Shown piece by piece: positions 11,048 through 22,636 of a stretch of DNA of 64,000 nucleotides. The DNA comes from Crotalaria pallida (lineage: Eukaryota > Streptophyta > Magnoliopsida > Fabales > Fabaceae): positions 21,321,501 to 21,385,500 of the forward strand of contig CM075654.1 of the NCBI GenBank assembly GCA_037953625.1, in the 5' to 3' direction. The first letter of the stretch is position 1; the number at the start of each line of letters is the position of its first letter. Under the pieces are notes generated by a model that was not told the origin of the DNA, searched no databases, and was given only the letters and a program-made list of their open reading frames with translations. The position numbers were made by a program, and so were the translations under genes.

Positions 11048-14000
11048 TGTAACACCCCGCATTTTCCCGTGCAGGCATAAACGAATTCGTTAAAACTAAA
11101 ACGTTGAAATTTTGTTTTCTAAAAAGGGTTTTCCAAAGAAGATGATTTCTCTATAAAATAAATTTGCATTTTTGGATATTCATGAACCTTGAAAATGTGA
11201 TTTTTATAATCTTTGGGGTTGATTTGTAAAATTTACTTTGAAAACTAAAAAGGACGAATTTTTTAGAAATAATAATTTTTGGAAGCTAACGATTCTAAAT
11301 AGATTTGTCTTTTGGAAATTTTTCATTTGCATGGAAGTTTGATTTTTGAGACTTTAAATTATGTGCATAGATGATCATTTTACTTAAAAAGGGCCTAAAT
11401 TCTCTTTATAATAAAATATGTTCTTGTAGGAAACTAAATCTATTTCTATTCCATGAAATCAATTTATGATGGGTGCTCAATGTACTATATGAATATTGCT
11501 TGAAAAATGAAAGTGTGTTTGTGTGTGTGTGTTTGTGCATATGATCTTTGAAAATGCTTGCATAAGTTACATGAATTGATGATCATAGGGTTTTGAATAA
11601 ATGAAAGTAGAAAATAAAAATGAAATTTGCATGATGTGTGTGCATGTGTGTGATGCTACGGTGAAGAGAATGTGTGTGTGTTGGGGTAGATTCTTGAGTT
11701 TGGGGAAGGAAATACTTGGAAGGCTTAGAAGCCAACAAGTGGATTAGAAGAGTGGAAAATGGGAGTTTGAAATGACTAAGCATGATGAAGCCTAGCCCTA
11801 GACTATGCACTATGTACCCCTTTGATGGAACCCTTCCCATGCAAACTTTGAATAACCCAAAACTACCCTTCCACTTAGTGCCTTGGCCGAAACCCATTCC
11901 ATGGGCAAAAGAGGCAATTTCGGTGCCCTTATATTCAACCATGCCTTAGTTCATTTCCTTACTTTCCTTCATTTCTTTCACAAACACAACTCAAACACTT
12001 CCTAAGGAACCAACACATCCTTAGAAAAGAAAAGAGAGAGGAGAAGAGAGGGGGTGGCCGTGAGTGACACGAAGAAGGAGGAAGGAGATTTGGAGCAAGA
12101 CCTTGGATTTAGAAAGCAAGAACCCTAGAAGCTAGAAGACTCAATTTCGTGGTAGGTTATTTAAGGATCAAGGAGAAAACCATGAGAATTAGGATCTTCT
12201 TTTGGTCTTGTAATTTTTCCTTCTTTTCTTTCCATTGCATGTTTATTTTCATAACTTGAGAGATGAGTGCAAGCATGACCTAGACTTTATCATGGACTTT
12301 TACATTGGTTTGTAAATATGTGAACATTATGGACTCTTAAAGCTTCAGTTATGGCTTCATTAGGTAGTTCATCATGATTTTCTAAACCAACCTCTAAAGG
12401 GATCCAACTCACTACTTGAGATTTTTATAAAAACTAAAATGAAACCCCTTGCATGTTGATTCTTTCTTCCAAAAACCGTGACCTATGAGGCTTTTATTAA
12501 AAGGACTTGGTGAATGATTTATGGTTGATTGGTAACAAAGTGAGGAAGTTATGCCTTGCATGTTGACCTTTTTGTGCTCAAACTGTGATCTATATGTACA
12601 TATGGGAATGTTTGATTAACAACTTCATGATCCAAGTTTATTTGAGAAGATAATAGGGATTTTTAGCTTTGCATGTTGATTTGTAATAATTTTTGGTTGA
12701 TCTTGCATATGTGCATGTTTTAATCCATGTGTGTGTTAACTCAAATTAAGAATTTTGAGGTTTGCATGTCAAATTTCCAAGAAAAGAAATTAAGTCCTCC
12801 TATATATGCTACAGCCTAGTAGGAATAATAGGGTAATCGTCTTTAAAATGATTTTCTTATGAACATGATTTGATTTAAAGACTTGGTTTAAATTTGTGGT
12901 ATTGATATGAAGGCCATTCGGCCATGAGTGCTTAAAATGTATTGATGCATGATTTTTAGGTGCATGTGTGTATTAGGAATGGGCTTAGTGGCCTTAAGTC
13001 CATGCATGCCAATCTTTTTAGGAGATCAAGTCATAAACCATGTTTCTATTTAAGAAAAATTATATGTTTGAGTTTTGCTAAAAATCTAAGGAATCTCATG
13101 ATGGCTTATGCATGTTGGTGTGATGTAGTTTGCTTTAATTGACTTTAGTGCATTGAAAATTGAATTAAGATTTTGTCCTATGCATGCTAGTATTCGGTCT
13201 TGAGATAGAAAGTAGGAAAGTGTGCTTAATCATTATTTGGATTGCATTTAGACCAAGGTTAGCCTCATTAAGGAACCTAAAAGATGTACACATGAAGTAA
13301 TTTGTGGTTGTGATTATTACCTTGAATTAAATTGATAATAATGAAAATGAAACTTGTTGAATGCTTCTATGATGCTCACGGTTTGGTCTTGAAAGAAATA
13401 AAATCATTCCATGGTTTTATGTTTTTGAAGGCGTGTAGCATTTTGCAAGATTTTACTTAAGATAATTCGGTTTTGTATGATTAGGTGCTTAGAAGGACTC
13501 TCTTTTGAAATGACTATTGAGAGTGGCTACATTATGTGTGTATGCTATTTTATGTTTGATAAGGTGATGTGTTAAATTTCTTTCTTCTTTTCGGTTTAGG
13601 TCTGAAAATAAATAAATTGATTTTCATAATGTGATTCCATGATTTCAAGGTTTAGAAATTATTAGTAATTAGGAATTGTTGGGTATAGACAATTCGGCTT
13701 TGCCATGATCTAATTAAGAAATAAGATTAAATTATCTTTTTGTGTATAATCGAATTTGTGTGTTAGTGTTGTAATTCAATTAATTAATTTCTTTAGCCTA
13801 CTTGTGTTTTGAATGATAAATGTTTTAAATCAAGTTTTAAATATAAAAGGGGAGTTTATTTGAATAAAAGAGTGTTTCTAAATTATTTTCAATGGTTTTC
13901 TTAAGAACTGTTTTAATCATGAATTTGAAGTGAATTTGGAAATCTTGGATAATGATAACAAGTTTTCAAAAGAGAAATCGTTTTCAAAACAAGCTAAAAG

Positions 14001-16520
14001 AGTGTATCGAATCGTTTCTAATGCACGGGAAAATGTCTTAGTTGAGCGACGGACGAAAGGACAAGAGGCGAGGAGAGATGATCGAGAAACCTTGGAGAGC
14101 TCTAGGACGTTCGTCATCGAGGTGAGAGAGGGGCATTCCCTTAAGACGCCATGGTAATTAGGTAACATATTAGGACGTCCAATCATCTCAAAGATTGGAC
14201 TCCAATATCATTTAGCGTAGTGGTGTATGTGATAGCGCTCGTTTGTTTGGTCTAGCTATCCACCCGAACGACTGAGATTGGTTTATAAGAATGATGATAT
14301 GTTTTCTGATTGTTCATATTGTGCTATTTACTTATTTTATGATTCGCTTATTCGTTATAGTTATGTGATATTGTTGGGAATCGTTCAATTGTGCGTTAGC
14401 AATAAAATTATGAAAATCATAAGCTAAGAATGATAAGAAAAGAATAATGGGTTCGAATAATGAGAATAAAAGAGAGAAAGAGAGGGACAAGTTACAATGA
14501 GAATGAAGTATGAGGAAAGTAGATGATGATTGGAAGATGGAGCCACTGATGTTGTTGAACCCGAAGTGGTGAGAAAGGACACCAGTGATGCTGCTGAGTT
14601 ACAATGGGCAAGAGGACAATGATGGTGTGCTGAGTCTCAATTGGCTTGGAATAGTGATGCTAATGTTGATGAGAGCAATGTGCTATGACTTGAGAAAGAG
14701 AAAGATGATGCAATAATGTTGTGATGAGTAAAGTGAGAGTGAGTGAGCTTTAGGGGGATTAGATGCGTACGATTAGCGATCGGGTCTCATTGAAGGGATG
14801 TACCAAGGATGGACCGATCGTTAGGACTAAGCCGTAATTTAAAATCTTTATAGGACTATTAAAAGACATTTATAAATGCAGTGAGGCATGAGTGTCGAAT
14901 CGAAGTAGCGGAGAGGAAGGAACGATAGGTATCTGCGGATACTTAGGATGAGATTGCATTAAGGGAGGACGATGACGGTGAAACGTCAAGAAGTCTACAG
15001 TATGTTTCTAGGCAGAACGAACTCCACATGTGGCACACTAACGTGGTGGGGACTGGGTCTAATGTCGTGGCAAGTTCTGCGGGCCCACTAGAAACATATT
15101 GTCGCCTCCTAGATTGCAAATCGAGAACAGTGAGAGGGACTGGAACGGGGCATCGTGTTTTGCCACTGCGTGGACAGTGAGCCTTAATGTTATTGATATG
15201 TTTTGAGGACAAGATCCTCCTGGTCTGGGACCATTATGTATTGTGACAGCTGTCGTGCCCGCGTGGTAAAGGTCTTATACTCCTGTTTGCTTCCGACTAG
15301 GTTGGGAGATTGACCGAGGAGATGTAGACGAGTGTGAGCACAATGATGCTTCCCCCTTATCATTGATGCTAATCGAATTGATAAGACTTAATAACCAAGA
15401 TATTCCAAAGATATTTGCGATGATGATCAAAATAATAATGATAATGAAAATGCTAAAAACCAAGAGTGAAAGTGGATATGGTTACCCTTGAAACATTTGA
15501 TGAGTTTGAGGAAAGGAGAGAGTTAAGGAATGGTATCATGGTGAAGGATGTGATTGTGATTGAGCTTGTAAGTATTAGAATGAATAATCGGGTGATTATG
15601 TATATGTGAATGATGATGGTTATAGGTGTTGTCTTGATTTACCTTATGCTATTGTTGGATTTATGTTTGCCCTTGGTAGTTATTTTGTCTTAATATTTAC
15701 CTAATGTAATCCCACATAGTCGACATTGCCGTTTTGGGTTGCTCACTCTCTCTACTCTATCTATTCTGTCTTGTGTAAAATCGTACGGGTTTAGATGGCC
15801 AATATGGTACGATACCAACCGTTGCGGGAGATAGGAGCGACTCCCAGAAGAGGCGCCAACAACATTATGTCTGTTCTCGAGATGTTCTACATAACGATTC
15901 CGCGTAGAAGAGCTGAGTTACAGTTAGCGGAAGAGAAGGCTGCCGCAGAGGAGGAGACGGATTGTGAATATGACGATGCTGAGGTGGAGCTTACTAGGGT
16001 CGTAGGGAAGGAGGATCCTGACCTCTGGTCTGACGAGGATGCAGAGGTGTACTCTAGCGGCGAGAGCTGGTTCATTAGTCCTGAGGAGTTACTGATGGAT
16101 GATGACGAGTGGTATGGCAGATTTGGAAAGCAAGATTAGGGAAGGATTTAGGAATATGACTAGAGAGTAGGTAATTTCCCCTTTGAGTATGTAATTACCC
16201 ATGAGTTCTTAGAAACCTGGCCCTGCTGTAACCCTAACAATTTAATCTTTGTATGGATATTTTGACATGAAATCAAATGGGCTATTCTATTCTAGATAAT
16301 GTTTTGGATGGTGAGTTTCAAAGCGTAATGTCTTGTGACAATCCGGTTTGGGACTTGGAAGAGTCGGTGCAACTTGAGAACATGAGTATGAAACTATGTT
16401 TTGTAAATAAGAGATGTTCTCAGTTTGTACACTACTCAAAAAAAAGAAGAAAAAAAAAATGGCACCTAATTTTCACTCAAAATGACTATGGTTTTCAAGT
16501 TGCCAAATCGGGGTGTTACA
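11048..16520 (+). repeat. LTR 2, Ty3/gypsy Tekay-type, 5.47 kb
   Basis: The LTR is bounded by TGTAACA...TGTTACA and preceded by a polypurine tract. Its last 18 bp (CCAAATCGGGGTGTTACA) are identical to those of LTR 1, but the next 100 bp inward are not alike. It has the same plan as LTR 1: a promoter region with TTATATTC near 11927, a pyrimidine-rich leader (11945-12010), a long AT-rich middle, then a CTCACTCTCTCTACTC pyrimidine block (15740-15775) followed by an open frame. It ends inside an LTR of element B, whose sequence resumes at 16521. Confidence 0.8.
15795..16139 (+). CDS. open frame inside LTR 2, acidic 114-residue protein of unknown function
   Basis: The ATG at 15795 lies directly after a splice-acceptor-like GGGTTTAG (ends 15794), itself downstream of a pyrimidine block. 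The product is hydrophilic and acidic in its second half, with EEETDCEYDDAEVEL and EELLMDDDEWYGRF. It has no signal peptide, membrane segment or recognisable domain. LTR 1 has a weakly similar piece at the same relative place (GLLMDDGDRFWRL, near 6950-6990), which suggests that this part of the LTR once coded for something in both subfamilies. It may instead be chance. I do not recognise the protein. Confidence 0.3.
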   Translation: MANMVRYQPLREIGATPRRGANNIMSVLEMFYITIPRRRAELQLAEEKAAAEEETDCEYDDAEVELTRVVGKEDPDLWSDEDAEVYSSGESWFISPEELLMDDDEWYGRFGKQD

Positions 16521-17897
16521 TCATTAACAATAATCAATTTACATCAATTATCAAGAATCCAAGAACATTTTCAATTATGCATAAATTCAAGTCAAAATGC
16601 CAAATTTTCAGTTTCTACATTATCAATAGTAAATAACCATTCATTAAGCATCTATATTATTAGTATAATTGATTCAAATTCAGTTTTCATGGAAAATAGA
16701 CCTCCAAGTCCATTTCAAGTTAAAATGCCCAACCAATCTTAATTGGTTCCTAAGGATTTAGCTTAATATTTATCATTCTAGCAATTAGATAACTTCTCCC
16801 ATACCTGGATGAAGCTAAAGGAATGATTAATGGAAGAGGGAAGCGGCTGGGAGCAAAAATGAAGTTTTTGAAGTTGCACCTTTACGTCAAAAACAGGTTC
16901 ACCGAGTAATTTTGCGTCAAAGAATTCGTCATGGAAAAGCCATGAAATAATACGAAATAAGTTAGCCTAGTCAACTAGGACATTCCATCTTTAAGTAGAA
17001 ACAAGTTTGGGATCAAAAGAGTTCCTAGATTTACCGAAATAAGTCGAACAAGATGGGTTGATGAACTGAAAACTGCAGAATTTCAGCTTCGGGTGGCTAT
17101 CTTTGCAGGCTTATAACTTTGGATATAGGAAACCAATTCGTGTGGTTCTTGTTTCTATTTCAAGATGTGAAATAGAACTAGAAGTGTGCTTTGGTTGCAC
17201 TATTTGGTCACTCGAGGAAAGAGAACAGAGGGTGCAAAGTTCACACCAGAAAACTAACGAAAATTTCAGAGAATGAGTTGGAAGTGAAGTTGTGAGTTCA
17301 AGCTCCACCTCAATCCTATTTATAGACTAAGATTAGCAGCCTCTAGTCTTCATTCAACTCTGAACATGCTGAAATTAAGTTGCAAAGGCTGAAAAATTGG
17401 GTTTCTTATTCAAAATTTAAAAATCAACTTTGGTGGCTGCCAAATGAGCCACCAAAAAATGTGGTCACTTCAGGTCTTCGACTCTCATAGCATTTTGGCT
17501 CCAACTAAAATTTCCACCGTTGGATATGAAGATAAGGTCGTTTTTGAGCTTTTCAAAAAATTTGAGCTCGATCCAACGGTTAACGAATGAGATATGGCGT
17601 GTTCTTTACCAAGCATTCAAACGTGGCTGTAGCATTTGTGGACTGCAACAGGTGATAATCGATTATCACTATTGATAATCGATTATTATGCCTAAAAAGG
17701 GTCAAAAACCTGAATTTTATCATTTTTAGTTCATTTATTTTCTTCATAATTCCAATCCTTCATTATTTTCTAAATTATTCAAGGTTCCAAATTCATAATT
17801 AATTATTCTCAACATCTAATGTCTACTATCAAATAATATTCAAACATATATGTATATATATATATATTATTTGAGGAATAATTCTAGTGGTGTTACA
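16521..17897 (-). repeat. element B 3' LTR, truncated at the left by LTR 2
   Basis: It matches 42779-43695 plus 47179-47641 of the 5' LTR almost base for base, with the solo LTR missing. It contains the TATA region (CTATAAATA on the minus strand, about 17316-17325), a TAATCGATTA pair (17656 and 17676) and an AT dinucleotide run near 17850. The first bases TCATT (16521-16525) are the predicted target duplication of the complex on the left; its partner is outside the window. Confidence 0.88.
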
Positions 17898-18055
17898 ATC
17901 TCCCCCACTTAAATGAATTTCGTCCACGAAATTCATATAAAATATACTCCCCCACTTCGAATAGATACGGGTACTCCTCCCTCATTTGGCTTTCGAGCTC
18001 CCACGTGATATCACTAACACCACCTCGTTCCCAAATGACTTTTACTGATGGAATC
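17898..18055 (-). pseudogene. pol: element B polypurine tract and pol C-terminal tail
   Basis: On the minus strand the frame reads IPSVKVIWERGG...TWELESQMREEYPYLFE, the chromodomain-like end of a Tekay-type pol. It is followed by the FVDEIHLS-like signature and the purine tract TTAAGTGGGGGAGAT directly before the LTR. The upstream part of pol continues at 31784, beyond element O, and the TCTTT duplication marks the join. Confidence 0.85.
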
Positions 18056-18060
18056 TCTTT

Positions 18061-20298
18061 TGTTGGAAGTCAAGCTTGCCCCAAAGGACGTAAAGAGTAA
18101 TGCTAGAAGGACTCTAGAAGATAATGTTTTGATGATTACAAACAAGATTCAAAGTTTCAAGCATCAAGCTGCATCAAGTTCAAGCATCAAGCTTCAAGAC
18201 TAAAGTCAAGGCTCAAGCTTCATGTTCAAGTTTAGTATAGCCTGGCCCATACGAAATTTGTAAGGTAATGAATTTTTATTACAAGTGTCTAATGGCCAAA
18301 ATTAGTTTTTCATGTTAAGGAGAAGAAAAGAACTTTTTATGAAAAATGTTTTAATTGCAAAATGTGTTTTCATGAAAATCGGTTTTTAACTTAGTTTATG
18401 AAAAATGTTTTTAATTGAAAAAAGAGTTTTAGTGAAAATCTATTTTTATCTTAGTGTTGGTGAAAATACTTGATGTTATAAAACTCTGAATATTTTTATG
18501 TATGCAAGAGAGAGTAATCGATTACTTGCTTGAGTTAATCGATTAACTTTGTTGCATCATAGAAAAATCAGAGAGGTTGTAATCGATTAAGTGAACTTTG
18601 CTAATCCATTACTTTCTTATGAGAGTAATCGATTACCTTGTTCAAGTAATCGATTAGAATTGTTGCATCATATATTTTCCAGAGGCACAGTAATCGATTA
18701 CAGGCTGTGTAGTAATCGATTACATATGTTGCATCACATAATGATTAGAGACTCAGTAATCGATTATTTGATGAGTAGTAATCGATTAAATGAGTTGCAT
18801 CATATATTAACAGGAGTGATGTAATCGATTAATCATTGTTGGTCTAATCGATTACTTGTTTTTCAAATGAATTTAAAAGTTTCTATTTTTGAAGGAATAG
18901 TCGATTACCTTCAGAAAGTAATCGATTACTTCAGCTTTTATTGAAAAATGTGTCAAAATCATTTTGATTTATTTCGTGATTTGTTTTTATATAATTGATT
19001 CTGATTTATTTTCAAAATTCGAATTTGAATATTATTTTGAAATATTTCCTTATTTGTTTTTAAGAATCAAATCTTTTATTTATCTCCTAAATCTATTTTA
19101 TTTGTTTCTGATTTCAAAATCGATTTTATTCTATTTTATTTTATTCTTTAAATCTATTTGATTTGTTTTGGATTTCAAAATATTATTTTATTTATTCGAT
19201 TTCAGAAAATCAATTTTTCATGATTTGATTTGATTCTATTTTCAAATTCGAATTTCAAATTTCAAATATTCTCAAATCTTTAGTTTTATGTCTTAAATCT
19301 TTAAGATTTGTTTTTGATTTTAAACATGTGTTAATTGTTGCTTTTATAAAAAGGATTTGAATCAAGTTTTTATGCTGATAACCCTTTTGAAAAACTTCTT
19401 CATGTTCTTCGTTTCTTCTTCTTCTCCTTCTCCAATTCTCTGGTTTTATTGTTAATATCTATTTGAGAAGAAAACCTTTTCTTGACCATAATACTTGTGA
19501 TTTAAATTCAGCACCACTACTAGAGCTTATATTTTTGTATTCGTGATGATTAGAACACACTTTTGTTAGAGAGCCAAATTGTTGTATCAGCACTAAGAAG
19601 AGTGCATTATAGTGGTTGTACACAATCATCCATACCGTAACCATTGTTGTAAGGGGTGTGTGACCCTTAGTGAATAGGGAGTGAATCTCCTAGTGCGAAC
19701 GTGCGGCGTTCGTGGTTGTAGGGTGAGGAACCCTGTTGTGTGGGTAGTGCTAGACGAACGGTGGGGCACCCAGTAGTTAGGCTATCTGGTTTATTGAGGT
19801 CCCTGGCGAAAGGAGGTTCCTAGTAGCTTGCGGGGCGCTCTGGTTGTACTTGGGGACGCGTGGCGTCTTTGGTTTAGTGAAAAGCTCAAGCGGGTCGCTT
19901 GGGGCTGGAGTAGGTCGGGTTTGCCGAACCAGGATAAAATCACCGGTGCAATCTCTTCTATCCCTTATCTCTTTTATATTCTGTCGTTATATTTAATTGT
20001 TGTGCATCATAACAACTATTTTCGTAACAATCTATTTTAAGCGAATTTAAAATAATAAGCGCGGTAACGGTTTTCGTTGTTCTTATTTAATTCGTATCCG
20101 CGCATATTAGTTTTTCATAATAGTATTAATATTATTCGCTTTTGCGCAATCGTTTTCATCAATATATTGTTTTTCGCTGCAAAATCTCTTTAAGTTTATT
20201 GAAAACGATTTAAATCGATTATTTTCCAATGTTTTCATAAACACCCAATTCACCCCCCTCTTGGGTGATGGCTGCCAATCCTATCAATAATTCCAACA
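18061..20298 (+). repeat. element O 5' LTR
   Basis: It begins TGTTGGAAGTCAAG and ends ATAATTCCAACA. It contains CAAGCATCAAG-type repeats near the start, the TAATCGATTA array (18515-18928), an AT-rich stretch, a TATA-like TTTTATAAAAAGG near 19345, and a GC-richer leader (19640-19940) holding the conserved hairpin (19914-19926) followed by GAACCAGGATAAA. Confidence 0.92.
18515..18928 (+). repeat. array of paired TAATCGATTA palindromes (5' LTR of O)
   Basis: About a dozen copies of the perfect 10-bp palindrome, plus two degenerate ones, are grouped in pairs whose starts are 21-23 bp apart. Successive pairs are separated by a shared spacer beginning GTTGCATCATAT or close variants. The same array in the 3' LTR lies at 30069-30408, one unit shorter. 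Confidence 0.95.
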
Positions 20299-20316
20299 AT
20301 TGGTATCAGAGCTTCG
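20299..20316 (+). other. primer-binding site of element O
   Basis: ATTGGTATCAGAGCTTCG directly after the LTR; TGGTATCAGAGC (20301-20312) pairs with initiator tRNA-Met. Confidence 0.9.
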
Positions 20317-20396
20317 TGCTTTGGTAAAGGCCTAACAGCCCGAGTTAAAGATCCTTGTAGATTGGCAGCGCTGGGATATTTTTTTTTAATTTTATT

Positions 20397-20898
20397 ATGG
20401 AGGGATTTTCATTCGATGAAGCACCATTTTTTGATGGAAATAATTTTCATTATTGGAGTGCTAGAATGAAAATATTTTTACAATCTATTAGCCTTCGCTT
20501 ATTTCATGTTGTTCTTAATGGTTTTGATGAAAAATCTTTCTCCTTGAATTTTCAAGCTATGCATATTTTGAAAAATGCTTTGAACCATGATGCATTTGCT
20601 ATTATTGAAAAGTGTGAAAATTCTAAGGATATTTGGGACACTTTACATATACACTATGCTACTAATGATCTTGTTGAGAGTGTAAGTGTCCACAGGAATA
20701 AGGTGAAAGAAGAAAGTGATTTGGAGCATAAAAGAACTAACTCCCTGGAAGAAGAATATGATGATATTGAAAGCGTGGGGAGTAGTTCAATGTACGATGA
20801 CGATGATCTTGAAAGGTTACTTGAAAGCTTCATGGACTCAATAGAGGAATCAAGCTCTTCGGATGAGGAATCAATGGAAGATGAAAATAATACATCCG
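20397..20898 (+). pseudogene. gag: element O gag, N-terminal part (DUF4219/UBN2-type)
   Basis: The ATG at 20397 starts a copia-type gag: residues about 8-25 have the FDGNNFHYWSARMKIFLQS motif (DUF4219-like), and residues 65-110 resemble the UBN2 capsid region (NCENSKDIWDTL-like). An acidic serine-rich stretch follows (ESSSSDEESMEDENN). The helical middle of a normal capsid looks shortened: the sequence jumps from the DTL.HYATND region to the acidic stretch, so some sequence has been lost. Element I interrupts the frame after base 20898, and the reading phase matches on the far side at 26807. Confidence 0.85.
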
Positions 20899-21252
20899 TG
20901 TAAGATCCATGAAGAATGTTTTGATAAATGCCAAAAGGTTTTGAACAAGCTTAAATGTGTTGATCAAGTTCAAGCTCAACAAGCAACAACAAACATCAAG
21001 TTAAGAAGAGAGAGCCAACTCATGAAGACTTAGTTTGGTAGTTTGTGTTTTATTATTTTATCTTTTGCCTCACAAGTCTTTTAGTTTATGAGTTTGGGTA
21101 GAGTTATTAGAGGGTAGTGAATCTCTTTTGATTGCATGATTATATCATATTTTGAGTATTCACTTTGCTTAAAATCAATAGGTGGCTTAAAGGTTTGAAA
21201 GAAAAGGTTTAGATTTTGAGAAAACAAGTTTTTAAGTGTTTTTTGAACTAAC

Positions 21253-21437
21253 TACTCGATTAGCCACTTGATTACTCGAGTAGAATTTTGCAGACTTGCG
21301 CAAATACTCGATTAAGGCTCTGATTACTCGAGTAGAATTTTGAAGCCTTGCGTAAATACTCGAGTAGTAACTTAAATACTCGAGTAGTGAACAAGTTTTA
21401 CACTTGTTACTCGAGTAGTGACTTTGTTACTCGAGTA
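21253..21437 (+). repeat. four pairs of TACTCGAGTA palindromes upstream of the TATA box (I, 5' LTR)
   Basis: In each of four pairs the second copy starts exactly 20 bp after the first. In the first two pairs the left copy is the half-changed TACTCGATTA. The last copy ends 77 bp before CTATATAAA. The same block recurs in the 3' LTR at about 25487-25671. Confidence 0.95.
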
Positions 21438-21514
21438 ACACGAGCTGTAACTGTTTTTAAATGAGTTTTTCACTTCTCAAAAGCTCTTCTAACCATTTCT
21501 AACTTTTGGGTATT

Positions 21515-21523
21515 CTATATAAA
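21515..21523 (+). promoter_or_regulatory. TATA box of element I LTR
   Basis: CTATATAAACC follows the palindrome pairs and precedes a leader-like region. Element C has the same arrangement (35982-35990), so this is very probably the LTR promoter. Confidence 0.75.
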
Positions 21524-22567
21524 CCTTTTCCTAACCTTTGTGATTATAATTCTATCATTTTGATATTCATTTTACAAAGAATCAAGCCACTCTATTCTCT
21601 CTCACTTTCTCAAGATCAAAGCTTTAACTTTTACATTCTTTGATCAAGAACCTTGAATCTTTCATGTTGATATTTTCATAGCTTTTGAAAGAGATTCATA
21701 GGATTGTTATTTTGTTTTCATTTGAGTTGTAATCTTTGCAAGAGGCAAGCTATCTACAACAATTGGAAGTCTTGGTTGTGAATCAAGCAAAGTTATTTGG
21801 AAGTCTTGGTGTGGCATTTCATCAAGCACTTGGAAGCCTTGTTGTGTTAACAAGCAATTGGAAGTCTTGTAGTGAAGCAAGCATTGGAAGTCTTGTTGAG
21901 GGGATATGACAAGCAAGAGAAGAGGTTAGATTAGATTCAATAGGGTTACAAGGCAAGGGTGTGGTATCTCTTGTAGGCTAGCAAGAAGGGAGTCTTGTGA
22001 GGCATTTACTTGTAATTTGAGAAACTCTAATTCCTCATAGTGAAGAATCTCTCTTGGTTGAAGAGGGGACTGGAGTAGCTTTCAAGTGGATGAAAGTGAA
22101 CCAGGATAAATCACTGTGTCGTATCTCTAAACTCTCTACTCTTTACAATTCTTGTTATTAATTTGTTCTTGGTTGAAAACCTAGAAAAAGTGATTTTTCA
22201 TAATTGATTGAATTGAATCTTAATTGTGCAAAATTGATTTGGGGAAAATCATTTTCATAACCTAGGTAATCAATAAGAATATAGGTGTTAATTGTTTCCA
22301 CTGAATCTCTGGTTATACATGTTAATTGATTGATTTTCGTATTTGATTGAAAAGTGATTAATTCATTAACAGAGGCATTAATCGATTAGTTCATGTCATT
22401 AATCGATTAAGGCTAAAGAATTTTCAAGAAAATCATTTGTTTTAATCGTTTTGATTTGTTTCTTGCGAAAATCTTTCAAGGTTTATCTAACACCTATTCA
22501 ACCCCCCCTTCTAGGTGTTCTCCTAGTGTATCCTAGTTGTTTCATCCACCGAGTGTAGGTTCTTACA

Positions 22568-22588
22568 ATTGGTATCAGAGCTCGGTCG
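22568..22588 (+). other. primer-binding site of element I
   Basis: ATTGGTATCAGAGCTCGG directly after the LTR; the match to initiator tRNA-Met is TGGTATCAGAGC (22570-22581). Confidence 0.9.
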
Positions 22589-22636
22589 AAAGACACGAGC
22601 ATAGAGCTTTTTCGTTAAGATCCTTGAGAAACTACA

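Larger units (their letters stand above)
20899..22567 (+). repeat. element I 5' LTR
   Basis: Ends TGTAAGA and TCTTACA (7-bp inverted repeat). In order: paired TACTCGAGTA palindromes (21253-21437), TATA box CTATATAAA (21515-21523), a leader with five TTGGAAGTCTTG-like repeats (21760-21900), the conserved hairpin (22079-22096), one TAATCGATTA pair (22379 and 22400), and the AACACCTATTCAACCCCCC block near the end. Confidence 0.93.

Noticed and set aside
18591..18824. 77-codon open frame, repeated identically at 30145-30378
   Set aside because: It is the translation of the TAATCGATTA array (SNRL words) and is identical only because the two LTRs are copies of each other.
18515..18928. CRISPR-like array of short palindromic repeats
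   Set aside because: Spacers are short (11-13 bp or a shared 45-bp sequence), no cas genes are present, and it lies in a plant retrotransposon LTR.
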